A stretch of DNA of 64,000 nt from Candidatus Gastranaerophilales bacterium (GCA_910587815.1 CAJUNK010000002.1:158297-222296), one strand, 5' to 3'; positions 45,013 to 54,278 are shown, counted from the first letter of the stretch. Program-made: numbers and translations. The notes: a model not told the origin generated them from the sequence alone.

Positions 45013-46170
45013 TTAACAAACAGCTTTAGAAAGTTTTTCGCGAATTTCCCTATCCACATCAAATATTTCATCCAATGTTGGATTTTTAATCACATTGTGA
45101 TGATTTAATTCATATTCAACAGTTTTAAAAATATCACCCATCCCAATTTCATTATTTAAAAATTTATACACACAAACTTCATTTGCAGCATTTAATACAA
45201 CAGGCATTGTGCCCCCGATTTTCCCTGCTTCAAAGGCCATCTTTAAACAGGGGAATTTTTCAAAATCAGGTTTTTTAAAGGTTAAATTTTGCCCAAAGAA
45301 ATTAAAACTATTTGTTTTTATCCCTATTTCGCGGTTTGGATAAGTGAGCGCATATTGTATTGGAATATGCATGCTTGGGGTGCCTATTTGCGCCACTATA
45401 GAACCATCTAAAAATTCAACCGCAGAATGCACAAGACTTTCAGGATGCACAACCACATCAATCTTTTCATAAGGAAGGTTAAAAAGATGGTGTGCTTCAA
45501 TAACTTCTAACCCTTTATTCATAAGAGTTGCAGAATCTATTGTGATTTTTTTACCCATATTCCAATTTGGGTGTTTTAGGGCATCAGCACATTTTGCATT
45601 TAAAATTTCATCCGCTGTAGAATTTAAAAAAGGGCCGCCTGAAGCTGTGATTATGATTTTATTTAAAAGATGAAAATTGCCGCCGCTGCTTTGCAAAATG
45701 GCAGAATGTTCGCTATCCACAGGCAAAATCTTGACGCCTGCTTGTTTTGCAGCCTTTGTCACGATATCCCCTGCCATAACAAGGGTTTCTTTGTTTGCAA
45801 GGGCAATATCTGTGCCGTTTTCAATGGCTTTTAGTGTAGGTTTCAGGCCAACACAGCATGATGTACCTGTAAGCATAATATCTAAATCTTTATCATCAGC
45901 AAGTTCGATTAATCCTTCATCCCCAAAAAATACTTCTAACTTTGGAAATTCTGATTCTATTTCTTTTGCAGCATCTTTAGTACCTACGCACACTTTTTTT
46001 GGATGAAATTTTTTGATTTGTTCACGGAAACGCGCAATATTATTGCCGCAAGACATACTAATAATATTAAAAAGCTCTTTGTTTTTAAGATTTTCAATAA
46101 CTTCAAGTGTCTGCGTTCCTATGGAACCAGTAGAGCCAAGTATAGCAATATTTTTAGTTGTTTTGTGCAT
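45013..46170 (-). CDS. dxr: 1-deoxy-D-xylulose 5-phosphate reductoisomerase
   Basis: Second enzyme of the MEP isoprenoid pathway, forming 2-C-methylerythritol 4-phosphate with NADPH. 385 residues. Motifs: ILGSTGSIGTQTLEVI (NADPH fold) near 10, ALANKETLVMAGDIV near 122, PVDSEHSAILQ near 149, ITASGGPFLN near 172, NWNMGKKITIDSATLMNKGLE near 202 and HPESLVHSAVEF near 252. AAGAAGGA precedes the ATG. Its start overlaps the upstream zinc-ribbon gene by 17 bp. Confidence 0.96.
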   Translation of the reverse strand: MHKTTKNIAILGSTGSIGTQTLEVIENLKNKELFNIISMSCGNNIARFREQIKKFHPKKVCVGTKDAAKEIESEFPKLEVFFGDEGLIELADDKDLDIMLTGTSCCVGLKPTLKAIENGTDIALANKETLVMAGDIVTKAAKQAGVKILPVDSEHSAILQSSGGNFHLLNKIIITASGGPFLNSTADEILNAKCADALKHPNWNMGKKITIDSATLMNKGLEVIEAHHLFNLPYEKIDVVVHPESLVHSAVEFLDGSIVAQIGTPSMHIPIQYALTYPNREIGIKTNSFNFFGQNLTFKKPDFEKFPCLKMAFEAGKIGGTMPVVLNAANEVCVYKFLNNEIGMGDIFKTVEYELNHHNVIKNPTLDEIFDVDREIREKLSKAVC

Positions 46171-46465
46171 TTGAATCCTTCTTTATGAAATCGCAAATTA
46201 CACTAAGACGCTTATCTTCCATCGCATCAATTAATTCCTGAATATTTTTAAATTTTTTAAGAGCAAGGCCTGCTTCTGCTAAAAGCACACAATCGTTGCA
46301 CAGCCTGTATTTTCCGTATTGGATACTTCCTGCTAAGCATTTATTTTCACCGCAAGATGAACAATCGAAAAATTCATTTTGAACATCCGGATTTTCTTCT
46401 ATATCATCCAAAACCATCTGCGCCACAACGGCCTGCATATCTTCAATTATTTTCTTCTCATCCAT
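46154..46465 (-). CDS. Small zinc-ribbon-like protein
   Basis: 103 residues. Two Cys pairs, CSSCGENKC and LCNDC, about 20 residues apart suggest a zinc knuckle, flanked by an acidic N-terminal helix and a helical C-terminus. A TATAAT at 46473-46478 lies 7 nt before the ATG, inside the tail of hemW, with no ribosome binding site. It overlaps dxr by 17 bp and is presumably co-transcribed with it. Function unknown. Confidence 0.6.
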   Translation of the reverse strand: MDEKKIIEDMQAVVAQMVLDDIEENPDVQNEFFDCSSCGENKCLAGSIQYGKYRLCNDCVLLAEAGLALKKFKNIQELIDAMEDKRLSVICDFIKKDSNAQNN

Positions 46466-46473
46466 AAAATTTA

Positions 46474-47637
46474 TTATACCAAAAATTCCGCTAAGATTAC
46501 ATTTGAGATTAAAACTCCTGCTATTGTTAATTTATAGCCATTTTTTGTTTTTTCAATATGGCCAGTTTTTATATATTTATTCAAAATTTCTTCATATCTT
46601 TCATCAAAATTTATTGAAAATTTTTCATTTATTTTTGCCGTATTTATGCCTTCCATCTTTCTAAAACCAAGAAAAATCGTTTCTTCAAGCATATTTTCAG
46701 GGGTTAAAATTTCTGCATCCTTTGTTTTATAAGGATTTTCCATATATTCTTTGAAATTTTTGGTGTTTTGATATCTTATATTATTTAAAAAACCGGACGC
46801 AGACACCCCAAAACCATAATAGCAGCCTTCATTCCAGTAATTTAAATTGTGTTTTGAATAAAATTTTTCTGATTTTGCAAAGTTTGAAACTTCATAAAGT
46901 TCATAATTTTTGGATAAATATTCTATTGCAAATTCATACATATCAGCCTGCATATCATCATCCGGCAAGGCTTTTGGAGGGTTTTTATAGAAAATTGTAT
47001 TTGGTTCAATTTTAAGTCCGTAAAGTGAAATATGCGAAACATCCAGCACCATAGCACTTTCAAGCGTTTCTTCCCAAAGTTTCAGATGGTGTTTTTTAGT
47101 ATTTTTCCCGCTATATTCAGGGCCATTTGGCATTGGAAGGCCGTAAATTAAATCTATGCTTATGTTTTCAAAGCCAACATCCTGAGCCAGATATACTGCA
47201 TCTTTTGCCCCCTTTGACGTGTGAATGCGGCCAATTGCACGCAATACATCGTCATCAAAAGATTGAACTCCAATGCTGATACGGTTTATACCTGAATTTT
47301 TCAGCGCAGAAAAATAGTTTAAATCAACGCTATCTGGGTTTACTTCCATTGTAATTTCAGGGGATGGGGCAAATTTAAAGAGTTTTAGAATATTTTCAAC
47401 CTGTTTTATGCTCAATAAAGAAGGCGTTCCCCCGCCAAAATAAAGGGTTTCAAGGGGTGTCCCATCATAAAAATGTTTTATTTCTGTGATTAATTTTTTA
47501 ACGTAACCATCAATTAAATTCAGTGCTGCAAACGATGTAAAGGCACAATAATTACATTTTCTTTTACAGAAAGGAATGTGGATATATGCACTTTTTGAGG
47601 AACTGTTTTTTATTGAGTTTATTAGATTATTTTGCAT
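46474..47637 (-). CDS. hemW: HemW-like radical SAM protein
   Basis: 387 residues. Radical SAM cluster motif YIHIPFCKRKCNYCAFTSF near residue 18, TLYFGGGTPSLLS near 66, RISIGVQSFDDDVLRAIGR near 119 and DLIYGLPM near 155 fit the HemW/HemN-like family, formerly annotated as oxygen-independent coproporphyrinogen oxidase and now regarded as a haem chaperone. A TATAAT box ends 6 nt before its ATG and overlaps the promoter of the divergent 47658 gene. Confidence 0.88.
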   Translation of the reverse strand: MQNNLINSIKNSSSKSAYIHIPFCKRKCNYCAFTSFAALNLIDGYVKKLITEIKHFYDGTPLETLYFGGGTPSLLSIKQVENILKLFKFAPSPEITMEVNPDSVDLNYFSALKNSGINRISIGVQSFDDDVLRAIGRIHTSKGAKDAVYLAQDVGFENISIDLIYGLPMPNGPEYSGKNTKKHHLKLWEETLESAMVLDVSHISLYGLKIEPNTIFYKNPPKALPDDDMQADMYEFAIEYLSKNYELYEVSNFAKSEKFYSKHNLNYWNEGCYYGFGVSASGFLNNIRYQNTKNFKEYMENPYKTKDAEILTPENMLEETIFLGFRKMEGINTAKINEKFSINFDERYEEILNKYIKTGHIEKTKNGYKLTIAGVLISNVILAEFLV

Positions 47638-47643
47638 TTTAAT

Positions 47644-47651
47644 ATTATAAT
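47644..47651. promoter_or_regulatory. Shared, overlapping -10 boxes of a divergent promoter
   Basis: The 8-bp palindrome ATTATAAT gives TATAAT on the plus strand (47646-47651) and on the minus strand (47649-47644). In each direction exactly 6 nt separate the box from an ATG (47658 and 47637). The start codons are only 20 bp apart, so both mRNAs should be leaderless and cannot be initiated at once. Confidence 0.7.
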
Positions 47652-47657
47652 AAGAAA

Positions 47658-48725
47658 ATGGAAAATATGATGTTTAAAGAAATATTAGAAGAACCGAAGG
47701 TTTTTCAATATTTAACAGAAAAATATATTAAAGATGGGCATGTAGAAACAGCCTTCCCTGTTGAATTTAATGAGGTAAAATTTGTTGCGTCAGGTTCTTC
47801 GTATAATTGTGCAAGGCTTGGGCAGAAATTTTTTGAAAATATTGCAAAATTAAAGACATCGTTTGAATATTCTTCAGAATTTAACGCAAACCAACAAAGG
47901 CCTATAAACAATGATGTTTTATATTTTTTTATAAGCCAATCTGGTGAAACCTATGATACAAAATGTGCACTTGATTTAGTAAACAAAAAGGGTGCAAACA
48001 CCTTTGCGCTTGTAAATAACGATAATTCATATATTTATAATAATTGTAAATTTAAAATGAACATTGAAGCAGGGGTGGAAGAATCTATCGCTGCAACAAA
48101 ATCCTTCACTGGTGGCGTTTTATGCCTTTGGCTTTTGGCTTTGCAAATAGCACAAAATAAAGGATTTGATATTAAGGAACACCTAAAAAACATTGAGAAT
48201 ATTGAAAAAGATACAAATTTTATTATTAATAATACAAAAAATATTGATGAAGGAGCGTTTTTGCTTGCGGGCCTAAAAAGCTTTCCTATAATAGGATACA
48301 GCTATAATTACGTGATTGCAAAAGAGGGTGCATTAAAAATTAAAGAAACATCCTATATTGATGTGAACGCATACCCCACGGGCGAATTTTTGCACGGGCA
48401 TACAGCAATTTTAAATGAAAACAGTGTTATTTTGGAATTATTCTCACACACAATGGGCGAATTTGAACACAAAACACTTGATAAGATAAAAAAAGATTAT
48501 GCGCCAAAAACCGTTACAATAACAGATTTTGACGATAATAATAACGGCTGCGGCAGTGATAACGGTGATTGTATCACAATTTTATTTAAAAAATTTGATA
48601 ATGAAATTGTGACAATGCTTTCTTTTTTAATCATATTTCAGCTTTTAGCGCTAAAGATAGCAAAAAAGCTTAATAGAAACGTGGATAAACCAAAAGGTTT
48701 AAATAAAGTTGTGGGTGAAAGTTAG
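47658..48725 (+). CDS. SIS-domain sugar-phosphate aminotransferase/deaminase (GlmS-like)
   Basis: 355 residues with two SIS domains like the isomerase half of GlmS but no glutamine amidotransferase half. Landmarks: KFVASGSSYNCARLGQKFFE, FISQSGETYDTKCALD, EESIAATKSFTGGVL, VIAKEGALKIKETSYIDVNA followed by YPTGEFLHGH, and the C-terminal DKPKGLNKVVGES. Probably interconverts amino sugar phosphates or deglycates sugar-amine phosphates (AgaS/FrlB type). The true substrate is open. Leaderless start. Confidence 0.82.
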   Translation: MENMMFKEILEEPKVFQYLTEKYIKDGHVETAFPVEFNEVKFVASGSSYNCARLGQKFFENIAKLKTSFEYSSEFNANQQRPINNDVLYFFISQSGETYDTKCALDLVNKKGANTFALVNNDNSYIYNNCKFKMNIEAGVEESIAATKSFTGGVLCLWLLALQIAQNKGFDIKEHLKNIENIEKDTNFIINNTKNIDEGAFLLAGLKSFPIIGYSYNYVIAKEGALKIKETSYIDVNAYPTGEFLHGHTAILNENSVILELFSHTMGEFEHKTLDKIKKDYAPKTVTITDFDDNNNGCGSDNGDCITILFKKFDNEIVTMLSFLIIFQLLALKIAKKLNRNVDKPKGLNKVVGES

Positions 48726-48768
48726 CCAGACAGCAAATAGCCTCAAAACGGGCAACCCGGTATATACA

Positions 48769-49602
48769 CTAGCTCATCAGTGAAATTACGTTTTGCAGAA
48801 GTTCTTTATAGCTTGAAATTAATTTATTTGATAATTCAAGCTGCATCTTTGCCTGTTGATAATAAGAGATATTGCCCTTAAAATCAACGTTTGACAATTC
48901 TAAAAGCCCGCTTCTAATTTCACCGCGGCCCATTACAGGTTTTCCCGATGCTTCCGTTTCAACAAACTGCCCCTGCTTATATTCATAAAGGCCTTCAGGG
49001 TTATGAAAATTCATAATTGAAAGCTTATATAAAGGGGTTGTATCCTTGCCATTATTGGCCTTTCCGTATAAGATACCATCTTCCTTTATTTCATATTCAT
49101 CATATTTACCTAAATATTTGCCATTATCAGGGTCTACCCAAAGTTTAATTTCAGTTGTTGGAATTGAAAGCGCACCACCTTCAGCAAGGCTTTTATCAAA
49201 ATCTTCCTGCGTTAAAGACCTTGTCCCGCTTACAATTTCGCCCTTATCATTCATAATATAACCCTGAACTTTAGAGCCGTCTGTTGATTTATAAACACCT
49301 TCTGAATCAAATTTAAACTCACCAAGCCTTGTATATGCAAGCTTTCCTTCATCATTTCTTACAACAAAATAGCCAGTGCCTTCCAAAAACACGTTTTCAT
49401 CAGAAGTGCCGGGCGTTGCCTTACCTTGGCCTGTTGCCTTCATATAGCAATCACTGTATGTAGAATCCAAAAATGTTTTGAATGTCACCTTGCTTTCACG
49501 GTATCCTGGTGTATACATATTAACCATATTTTCAGCAACGGCATCCATCCAGTTTTTAGTTGCTTTTTGGGTATTCAGTGCATTTACATAAGAATCATTC
49601 AT
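48769..49602 (-). CDS. Flagellar hook/rod protein (FlgE/F/G family)
   Basis: 277 residues. The N-terminus MNDSYVNALNTQKATKNWMD and AVAENMVNMYTPGYRES is the flagellar rod/hook N-terminal signature (N-x-x-N-x-x-T-x-G-Y-K-like). GTGYFVVRNDEGKLAYTRLGEF is the FlgE/F/G central motif, and the C-terminus (LSNVDFKGNISYYQQAKMQL) is the paired helix. Exact identity within the family is uncertain; after fliJ-fliK one would expect flgD and flgE. Last gene of a three-gene flagellar operon. Confidence 0.85.
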   Translation of the reverse strand: MNDSYVNALNTQKATKNWMDAVAENMVNMYTPGYRESKVTFKTFLDSTYSDCYMKATGQGKATPGTSDENVFLEGTGYFVVRNDEGKLAYTRLGEFKFDSEGVYKSTDGSKVQGYIMNDKGEIVSGTRSLTQEDFDKSLAEGGALSIPTTEIKLWVDPDNGKYLGKYDEYEIKEDGILYGKANNGKDTTPLYKLSIMNFHNPEGLYEYKQGQFVETEASGKPVMGRGEIRSGLLELSNVDFKGNISYYQQAKMQLELSNKLISSYKELLQNVISLMS

Positions 49603-50256
49603 TTACTTTTTCTCCTTGTTGTTTTGCCCGTTTTCCCTTTGCCTTTGCTGTTTATAGCTAATGTTGGCGTATGGAATATTATTTTCATCAAATCTTTGTT
49701 TTAAATATGGAATATTATTTTTCAGATATTCTTCTGCTATTTTATCGCCTGGAAGAAAGCGTGCATCTATCTTTCCATCATTCAGTTTTAAAATAACTGT
49801 TACATTGTTATCAAAGTCAAGCCTTACGGCTTTTTTTGTTTCACTTGCCTTTAAAAGCAGGTTTGACAGCGTTTTTGAAACTTCAATATTTTTATAATTA
49901 AACCCATCTATCACACTGCCGTCATTTGATACCGTATAATTTACAATCCCGTTTTGATTTAAAAGGTTTATATAAAATATTGCATCATTTTTTTCAATAT
50001 TAACGCATTCAAGGTTCTGCACCTCTATAATATCCATATCATCAAGAATATCTTTGATACTAATTTCATCTGATGCAGATAATCCGTCATTTAAAATTTT
50101 TGTAATTTCATCTTTGAAAGAACCTAAAACTTGTCCTTCGCTTGAATATTGATTTTCTCCTGATGGCGCACCATAGCTAAGCGCCCCTTTTAATGTATTA
50201 TTCAAGGTGCCTTTAAAATCTTTATTATTTTGAAGTGTTTGATTATCAATATTCAT
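49603..50256 (-). CDS. FliK-like hook-length control protein
   Basis: 217 residues. The C-terminal part, NNVTVILKLNDGKIDARFLP through YLKNNIPYLKQRFDENNIPY, has the strand and helix pattern of the FliK C-terminal domain, which switches export specificity. The Gln/Lys-rich end and Asn/Gly-rich N-terminus also fit. Assignment rests on this pattern plus position between fliJ and a hook-type gene. It abuts both neighbours without spacer. Confidence 0.65.
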   Translation of the reverse strand: MNIDNQTLQNNKDFKGTLNNTLKGALSYGAPSGENQYSSEGQVLGSFKDEITKILNDGLSASDEISIKDILDDMDIIEVQNLECVNIEKNDAIFYINLLNQNGIVNYTVSNDGSVIDGFNYKNIEVSKTLSNLLLKASETKKAVRLDFDNNVTVILKLNDGKIDARFLPGDKIAEEYLKNNIPYLKQRFDENNIPYANISYKQQRQRENGQNNKEKK

Positions 50257-50742
50257 TTATTTGCCTTCAAGCCTTCTTAGCATTTCTTCTTCAAGTTCCG
50301 CTTCATAGTTTGCTTCCCTTGTGCGCATAAAATGCTTTTGTGAACCTATTTCGTTCAATGTTTTCAGTTCGCGCATTTTTTCTTCATATAGATACTCTTC
50401 TTTTTTATGTTCTTTGTGCTTTTCTAAAACATCTACCTCGCGTTCACGCTGCCGCAGGATTTCTTCTTGCTTATGTAATTCATCAAGCGCTGCCTTCATT
50501 TCTGCTTCAAGCTTTTCGCCTATTTCATAAAGATGCTTTAAAAATTTATCAAAGCCATCATACATCCTGGGGTCGGATTTTCTCATGTTTATTCTTGTAT
50601 CTTGGATATTTTGATTATTTTCATTTATCAAATTTTGAATCCTGATAACTTCTTCCTGACATTTTTGAACAACCTGTAATTGTTCCTCTTTTTTTCTAAT
50701 CCTTATTTCTAAGAATTTTTGCAATCGATAGTTAAAAGGCAT
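50257..50742 (-). CDS. fliJ: FliJ-like flagellar export chaperone
   Basis: 161 residues, almost wholly coiled coil: MPFNYRLQKFLEIRIRKKEE, a long Glu/Lys/Gln helix, and REANYEAELEEEMLRRLEG at the end. This is the FliJ pattern, the export-gate stalk that works with the FliI ATPase. No fliI is upstream; the region beyond is an acyltransferase pair. First gene of the fliJ-fliK-flgE/G run. Confidence 0.8.
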   Translation of the reverse strand: MPFNYRLQKFLEIRIRKKEEQLQVVQKCQEEVIRIQNLINENNQNIQDTRINMRKSDPRMYDGFDKFLKHLYEIGEKLEAEMKAALDELHKQEEILRQREREVDVLEKHKEHKKEEYLYEEKMRELKTLNEIGSQKHFMRTREANYEAELEEEMLRRLEGK

Positions 50743-50864
50743 AATTCAAAATATCGTTTTTAGGGTACATTTTCACATGATATTATACGGTCTTTGTGAT
50801 GGTAAATTTAATGAAAATCTAAAAAAAGTCAAAAAAATACACTCTTTGGATTAGAAGTATGCCA

Positions 50865-51875
50865 CTATATTTTATCTTTGATTTCAAGTTGTCTTATATT
50901 TCTTTGCACAATTTCTAAAATAACTATATTTGGTTTAAAATTTTTAACTAAATTTGCATCTATGGTATTTGAATAAACAATTTTTATATCTTTAAATGTA
51001 CACTTTAGATATGGTTCAAGATACTCTAAGAATGAATCTCCAAAAATTACAACTTTTAAATTTGATTTTTCAACATTTTCTGTGCATTCATATTTATAAC
51101 TTTTTTCAGATTGCCTTGTTCCAATATTTATAATATTTGCAAGATCAGGATTATAAAATTCATATTCCTGTTTTACAAAGCTTGAAAATTTCAATGCTTT
51201 AACTGAAAAATCCAAAGATATTTGGTTCATTAATTCCAAATATCCAAAATATGCACCATAATACGTCCAATGTGTGTCTGTTTTATAATATAGCAATTCG
51301 TGATTTTTATTCTCTAAAATGACATCTTTAGGATAAATAATCTCTACATTTTCACCCAAAAGTTGATTAATTCTTGATTTTTGCATATTTTCTTTTGCTA
51401 AAATACTATCAGGCAAAAATTCTGAATAAATGACAGTCTTATCAGGCGGCACAAGAATATAAAATTTTGCAGGGGCTAAATTTTTTATTCTATTATTACA
51501 ATTTTGTTTTATTCTATTTAACATAGCATCAGAAAACAAAACCCTGCCTTCAAAATCTTCTGTTTCGTTTCCAAGCTTATAAAAAAGCCAGCCATCTTTT
51601 CCTTTTAATACTTTTAAATCAATGTTTTTAGGATAAGTTTTAAACAATTTAATCTTAAAATTGGAAGCAAATTTCATAAGGCTATATCTAAAACCAAAAT
51701 TATTTTCATAATATTCTAAAAAATCATCAATAAAGCTATTTAAATTACTGAATTTTGGAAATTGGGGCATATTTCTTTTTTCGGTATTTTCCAGCCCATC
51801 TTGTATATTAAATAATAATCCAATAATTGGTGTAAATATAAAAAATATAAAGAATATAATAAATATTTTTTTCAT
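50865..51875 (-). CDS. AlgX/AlgJ-like SGNH acetyltransferase partner
   Basis: 336 residues with an N-terminal membrane anchor (IFIIFFIFFIFTPIIGLLF). SGNH-type motifs are present: KGKDGWLFYKLG near 89, YYKTDTHWTYYGAY near 195 (Asp-x-His dyad) and VVIFGDSFLEYL near 273 (catalytic Ser), with EIVQRNIRQLE at the end. Family members O-acetylate exported polysaccharide together with an MBOAT protein. That partner lies 3 bp upstream, supporting the role. The polymer is unknown. Confidence 0.85.
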   Translation of the reverse strand: MKKIFIIFFIFFIFTPIIGLLFNIQDGLENTEKRNMPQFPKFSNLNSFIDDFLEYYENNFGFRYSLMKFASNFKIKLFKTYPKNIDLKVLKGKDGWLFYKLGNETEDFEGRVLFSDAMLNRIKQNCNNRIKNLAPAKFYILVPPDKTVIYSEFLPDSILAKENMQKSRINQLLGENVEIIYPKDVILENKNHELLYYKTDTHWTYYGAYFGYLELMNQISLDFSVKALKFSSFVKQEYEFYNPDLANIINIGTRQSEKSYKYECTENVEKSNLKVVIFGDSFLEYLEPYLKCTFKDIKIVYSNTIDANLVKNFKPNIVILEIVQRNIRQLEIKDKI

Positions 51876-51878
51876 TAA

Positions 51879-53282
51879 TTAAAACCTAAAATATATAAAC
51901 GGCTGATAAGTATTTACTGCAACATAAGATGCTGATACCAAAAGAAGAATACTATAAAATCCTGCTTCAAATAAATTATACATTTTTTTGGGAATAAACT
52001 TTTGAAAAGATAGAATAAAAGGAGTGGAAAAAATTGCTGCAACTATAAGTGCAAAAAACAGTTCATAGTTAATATAGCTTAACATTTCATCATATCCAGC
52101 AAACCCATCAAATCCATACATTGTTTTAAGATAGCTAATTGAATGATGCAAATTTTCACATCTAAATATTGCCCATCCAGATGCTACTGCAATTAAAAAA
52201 TAGACATGCAAAAAGAAGGATGGAATTTTTTTAAAAATATTTTTAAATACACTCTCAAATATAATCAATACCCCATTAAACACGCCCCAAATTACAAAAT
52301 TCCAATTTGCCCCATGCCAAAGACCTGTAAATATAAATACAATCATTATGTTTAAATAAACTCGTCCTGTGGTGCATCTATTTCCTCCAAGCGGAATATA
52401 CAAATAATCTCTAAACCACTGGGATAAACTGATATGCCACCTTCTCCAAAATTCTTTTATAGATTTAGATATATAAGGATAATTGAAATTTTCAGGAAAA
52501 TTAAACCCAAACATTTTTCCAAGCCCTATTGCCATATCTGAATATCCACTAAAATCGAAAAATATTTGAAAGCTATAACATACAGCACCAAAGAAACATA
52601 CACAAAATGTCAGTTCATTAACTTGCAAGGCAAAAATATTATCTGCACAATAACTTAAAGTATCAGCAATGATGACTTTTTTTGATAGTCCACTAATAAA
52701 TCTTTTAATTCCTTCATAAAATTGTTCTTTGTTAATTAATCTTTTGTCTAAATCTTTTTGAATTTGTTTATATCTTACAATAGGACCTGCCACAAGCTGC
52801 GCAAACATTGAAAGATAAAGCGAAAAATTTAATATCTTTGAAGGTTTTATATCTTTTCTATAAATATCTATGAGATATGAAACTGCCTGAAACGTAAAAA
52901 ACGAAATGCCAACAGGCAAATGAATATTTACAGGTTCAATAAAAAATATGCTATTAAAATGACTAAAAAATAAATTTATTTGTTCTATAAAAAAATTTAG
53001 ATATTTAAATATGCCAAGCAATAGAATATTTATAAAAATTCCAAATATTAAAATATATTTTTTTGTTTTATCGTTAAAATTTTTATCTATTAAATTTCCT
53101 ATAAAATAATTAAAAAGACAGGAAAATAAAAGTAAAACAGTATAATGTTTTTCACCAAGAAAATAAAATATAAAACTAGACAATATTAAAATAATATTTC
53201 TATATTTTGGTCTTAAAACAAAATAAAATAATAAAACCAAAGGTAAAAATAAAAATAAAAAATTTATGCTACTAAAATTCAT
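51879..53282 (-). CDS. MBOAT acyltransferase (AlgI/DltB family)
   Basis: About 467 residues from the ATG at 53282 (MNFSSINFLFLFLPLVLLFY), preferred over an ATG 33 bp upstream because MBOAT proteins usually begin this way. Around ten membrane spans. Family motifs: LPVGISFFTFQAVSYLIDIY, FWRRWHISLSQWFRDYLYIP followed by LGGNR, and FTGLWHGANWNFVIWGVF with the conserved His. It would move acyl groups across the membrane to the AlgX-like enzyme. Two-gene operon. Confidence 0.92.
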   Translation of the reverse strand: MNFSSINFLFLFLPLVLLFYFVLRPKYRNIILILSSFIFYFLGEKHYTVLLLFSCLFNYFIGNLIDKNFNDKTKKYILIFGIFINILLLGIFKYLNFFIEQINLFFSHFNSIFFIEPVNIHLPVGISFFTFQAVSYLIDIYRKDIKPSKILNFSLYLSMFAQLVAGPIVRYKQIQKDLDKRLINKEQFYEGIKRFISGLSKKVIIADTLSYCADNIFALQVNELTFCVCFFGAVCYSFQIFFDFSGYSDMAIGLGKMFGFNFPENFNYPYISKSIKEFWRRWHISLSQWFRDYLYIPLGGNRCTTGRVYLNIMIVFIFTGLWHGANWNFVIWGVFNGVLIIFESVFKNIFKKIPSFFLHVYFLIAVASGWAIFRCENLHHSISYLKTMYGFDGFAGYDEMLSYINYELFFALIVAAIFSTPFILSFQKFIPKKMYNLFEAGFYSILLLVSASYVAVNTYQPFIYFRF

Positions 53283-53421
53283 AACAATGGTTATTCTATC
53301 AAAAAAGCCTCCCATGTTAATTTTTATTACAATTACTTCATAAAATATAAAGTTTTATATATAAAATACCGAGAAAATAAATATACAAAGAAGGATGTTA
53401 AAGTTAGAAAAAGAGGTAAAA

Positions 53422-53586
53422 ATGTTAGAAATGCTCAGTTTAATTGTATTTGCAGGTATTTGTTATTTAATGCTTATTGTAATTCCATCTGTTATAGAAA
53501 AAGTTACAAGTGAAGAATTCAAAAAATCATATATAAAATTTTTGTCAAAACCAAGTTTGCATTCTTATGGAAAATCATATTTTTAA
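53422..53586 (+). CDS. Small single-span membrane protein
   Basis: 54 residues from the ATG at 53422, chosen because AAAGAGGT is well placed upstream. One span (MLSLIVFAGICYLMLIVIPSV), then a basic segment ending HSYGKSYF. Unknown function; it sits alone between the MBOAT operon and the 53664 gene. Confidence 0.5.
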   Translation: MLEMLSLIVFAGICYLMLIVIPSVIEKVTSEEFKKSYIKFLSKPSLHSYGKSYF

Positions 53587-53663
53587 AAATTACTGCACTC
53601 TTACCAGTCTTTTAAACATAAAAATAAGCATTTTATATAAAAAAATTATGCTAGAATTTTAGT

Positions 53664-54275
53664 ATGAAAAGTTCTAGCATAATCATAAAATTTCTTATAG
53701 TTTCATCATTGATATTGCTTACAAAAAGTGTAGACGCTCTTGAAGAATATACACTTAAAGAAGAACTTTTCGGTGATGAAATTTTTATGGATACAGAATG
53801 TTACAAGCTAAATTTAGATAAAAAATTGCCTGAATCGTATAAGCAAACCCTTGAAATCCCAAAACAAACCTTGGAATTTCAAAAGGGCGGAATTTCATTA
53901 TTTTCAAAATCTTCTAAAGATCTAAATGATTTTATGGTGGAAGATTATAAATCAATAACCGGTGCCACATTAAATCCAGGAGGCAGATTATCCATCACTG
54001 GAGGTATGGAAGTAAAATACCAAAATCCTGATGCAAGCATAAATTCAAAAAAACTATACTTAACTCCAAGCTTAAAATTAAATGATGAAATATCTTTTAC
54101 TTTTGCAAATAAATTTAACCAAGATTCTAAAATTTATGAAAATGAGGTAGGTCTTCAATATTCACCGCACCTTTTTAAAAACAGCACATTTAATATAACA
54201 GCAGGCACTGTTTTTGATGAAGAAACAGTAAAATCTCAAAAACTAAAGTTTTCTACAGATTTATTTATGTTTTAA
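53664..54275 (+). CDS. Predicted outer-membrane beta-strand protein
   Basis: 203 residues with a signal peptide (IIIKFLIVSSLILLTKSVDA). The C-terminal half alternates polar and hydrophobic residues in strands (GRLSITGGMEVKYQNP, KLYLTPSLKLNDEISFTFAN, GLQYSPHLF) and ends KLKFSTDLFMF. A terminal Phe is typical of outer-membrane barrel proteins. A TGCTAGAAT extended -10 box (TAGAAT 53652-53657) lies 6 nt before the ATG. It converges on the XRE gene at 54279. Family not identified. Confidence 0.65.
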   Translation: MKSSSIIIKFLIVSSLILLTKSVDALEEYTLKEELFGDEIFMDTECYKLNLDKKLPESYKQTLEIPKQTLEFQKGGISLFSKSSKDLNDFMVEDYKSITGATLNPGGRLSITGGMEVKYQNPDASINSKKLYLTPSLKLNDEISFTFANKFNQDSKIYENEVGLQYSPHLFKNSTFNITAGTVFDEETVKSQKLKFSTDLFMF

Positions 54276-54278
54276 AAA

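Noticed and set aside
48726..48768. Short CGGG/CCCG hairpin between the SIS gene and the flagellar operon
   Set aside because: The stem is only about 4 bp with no T run, too weak to call a terminator.
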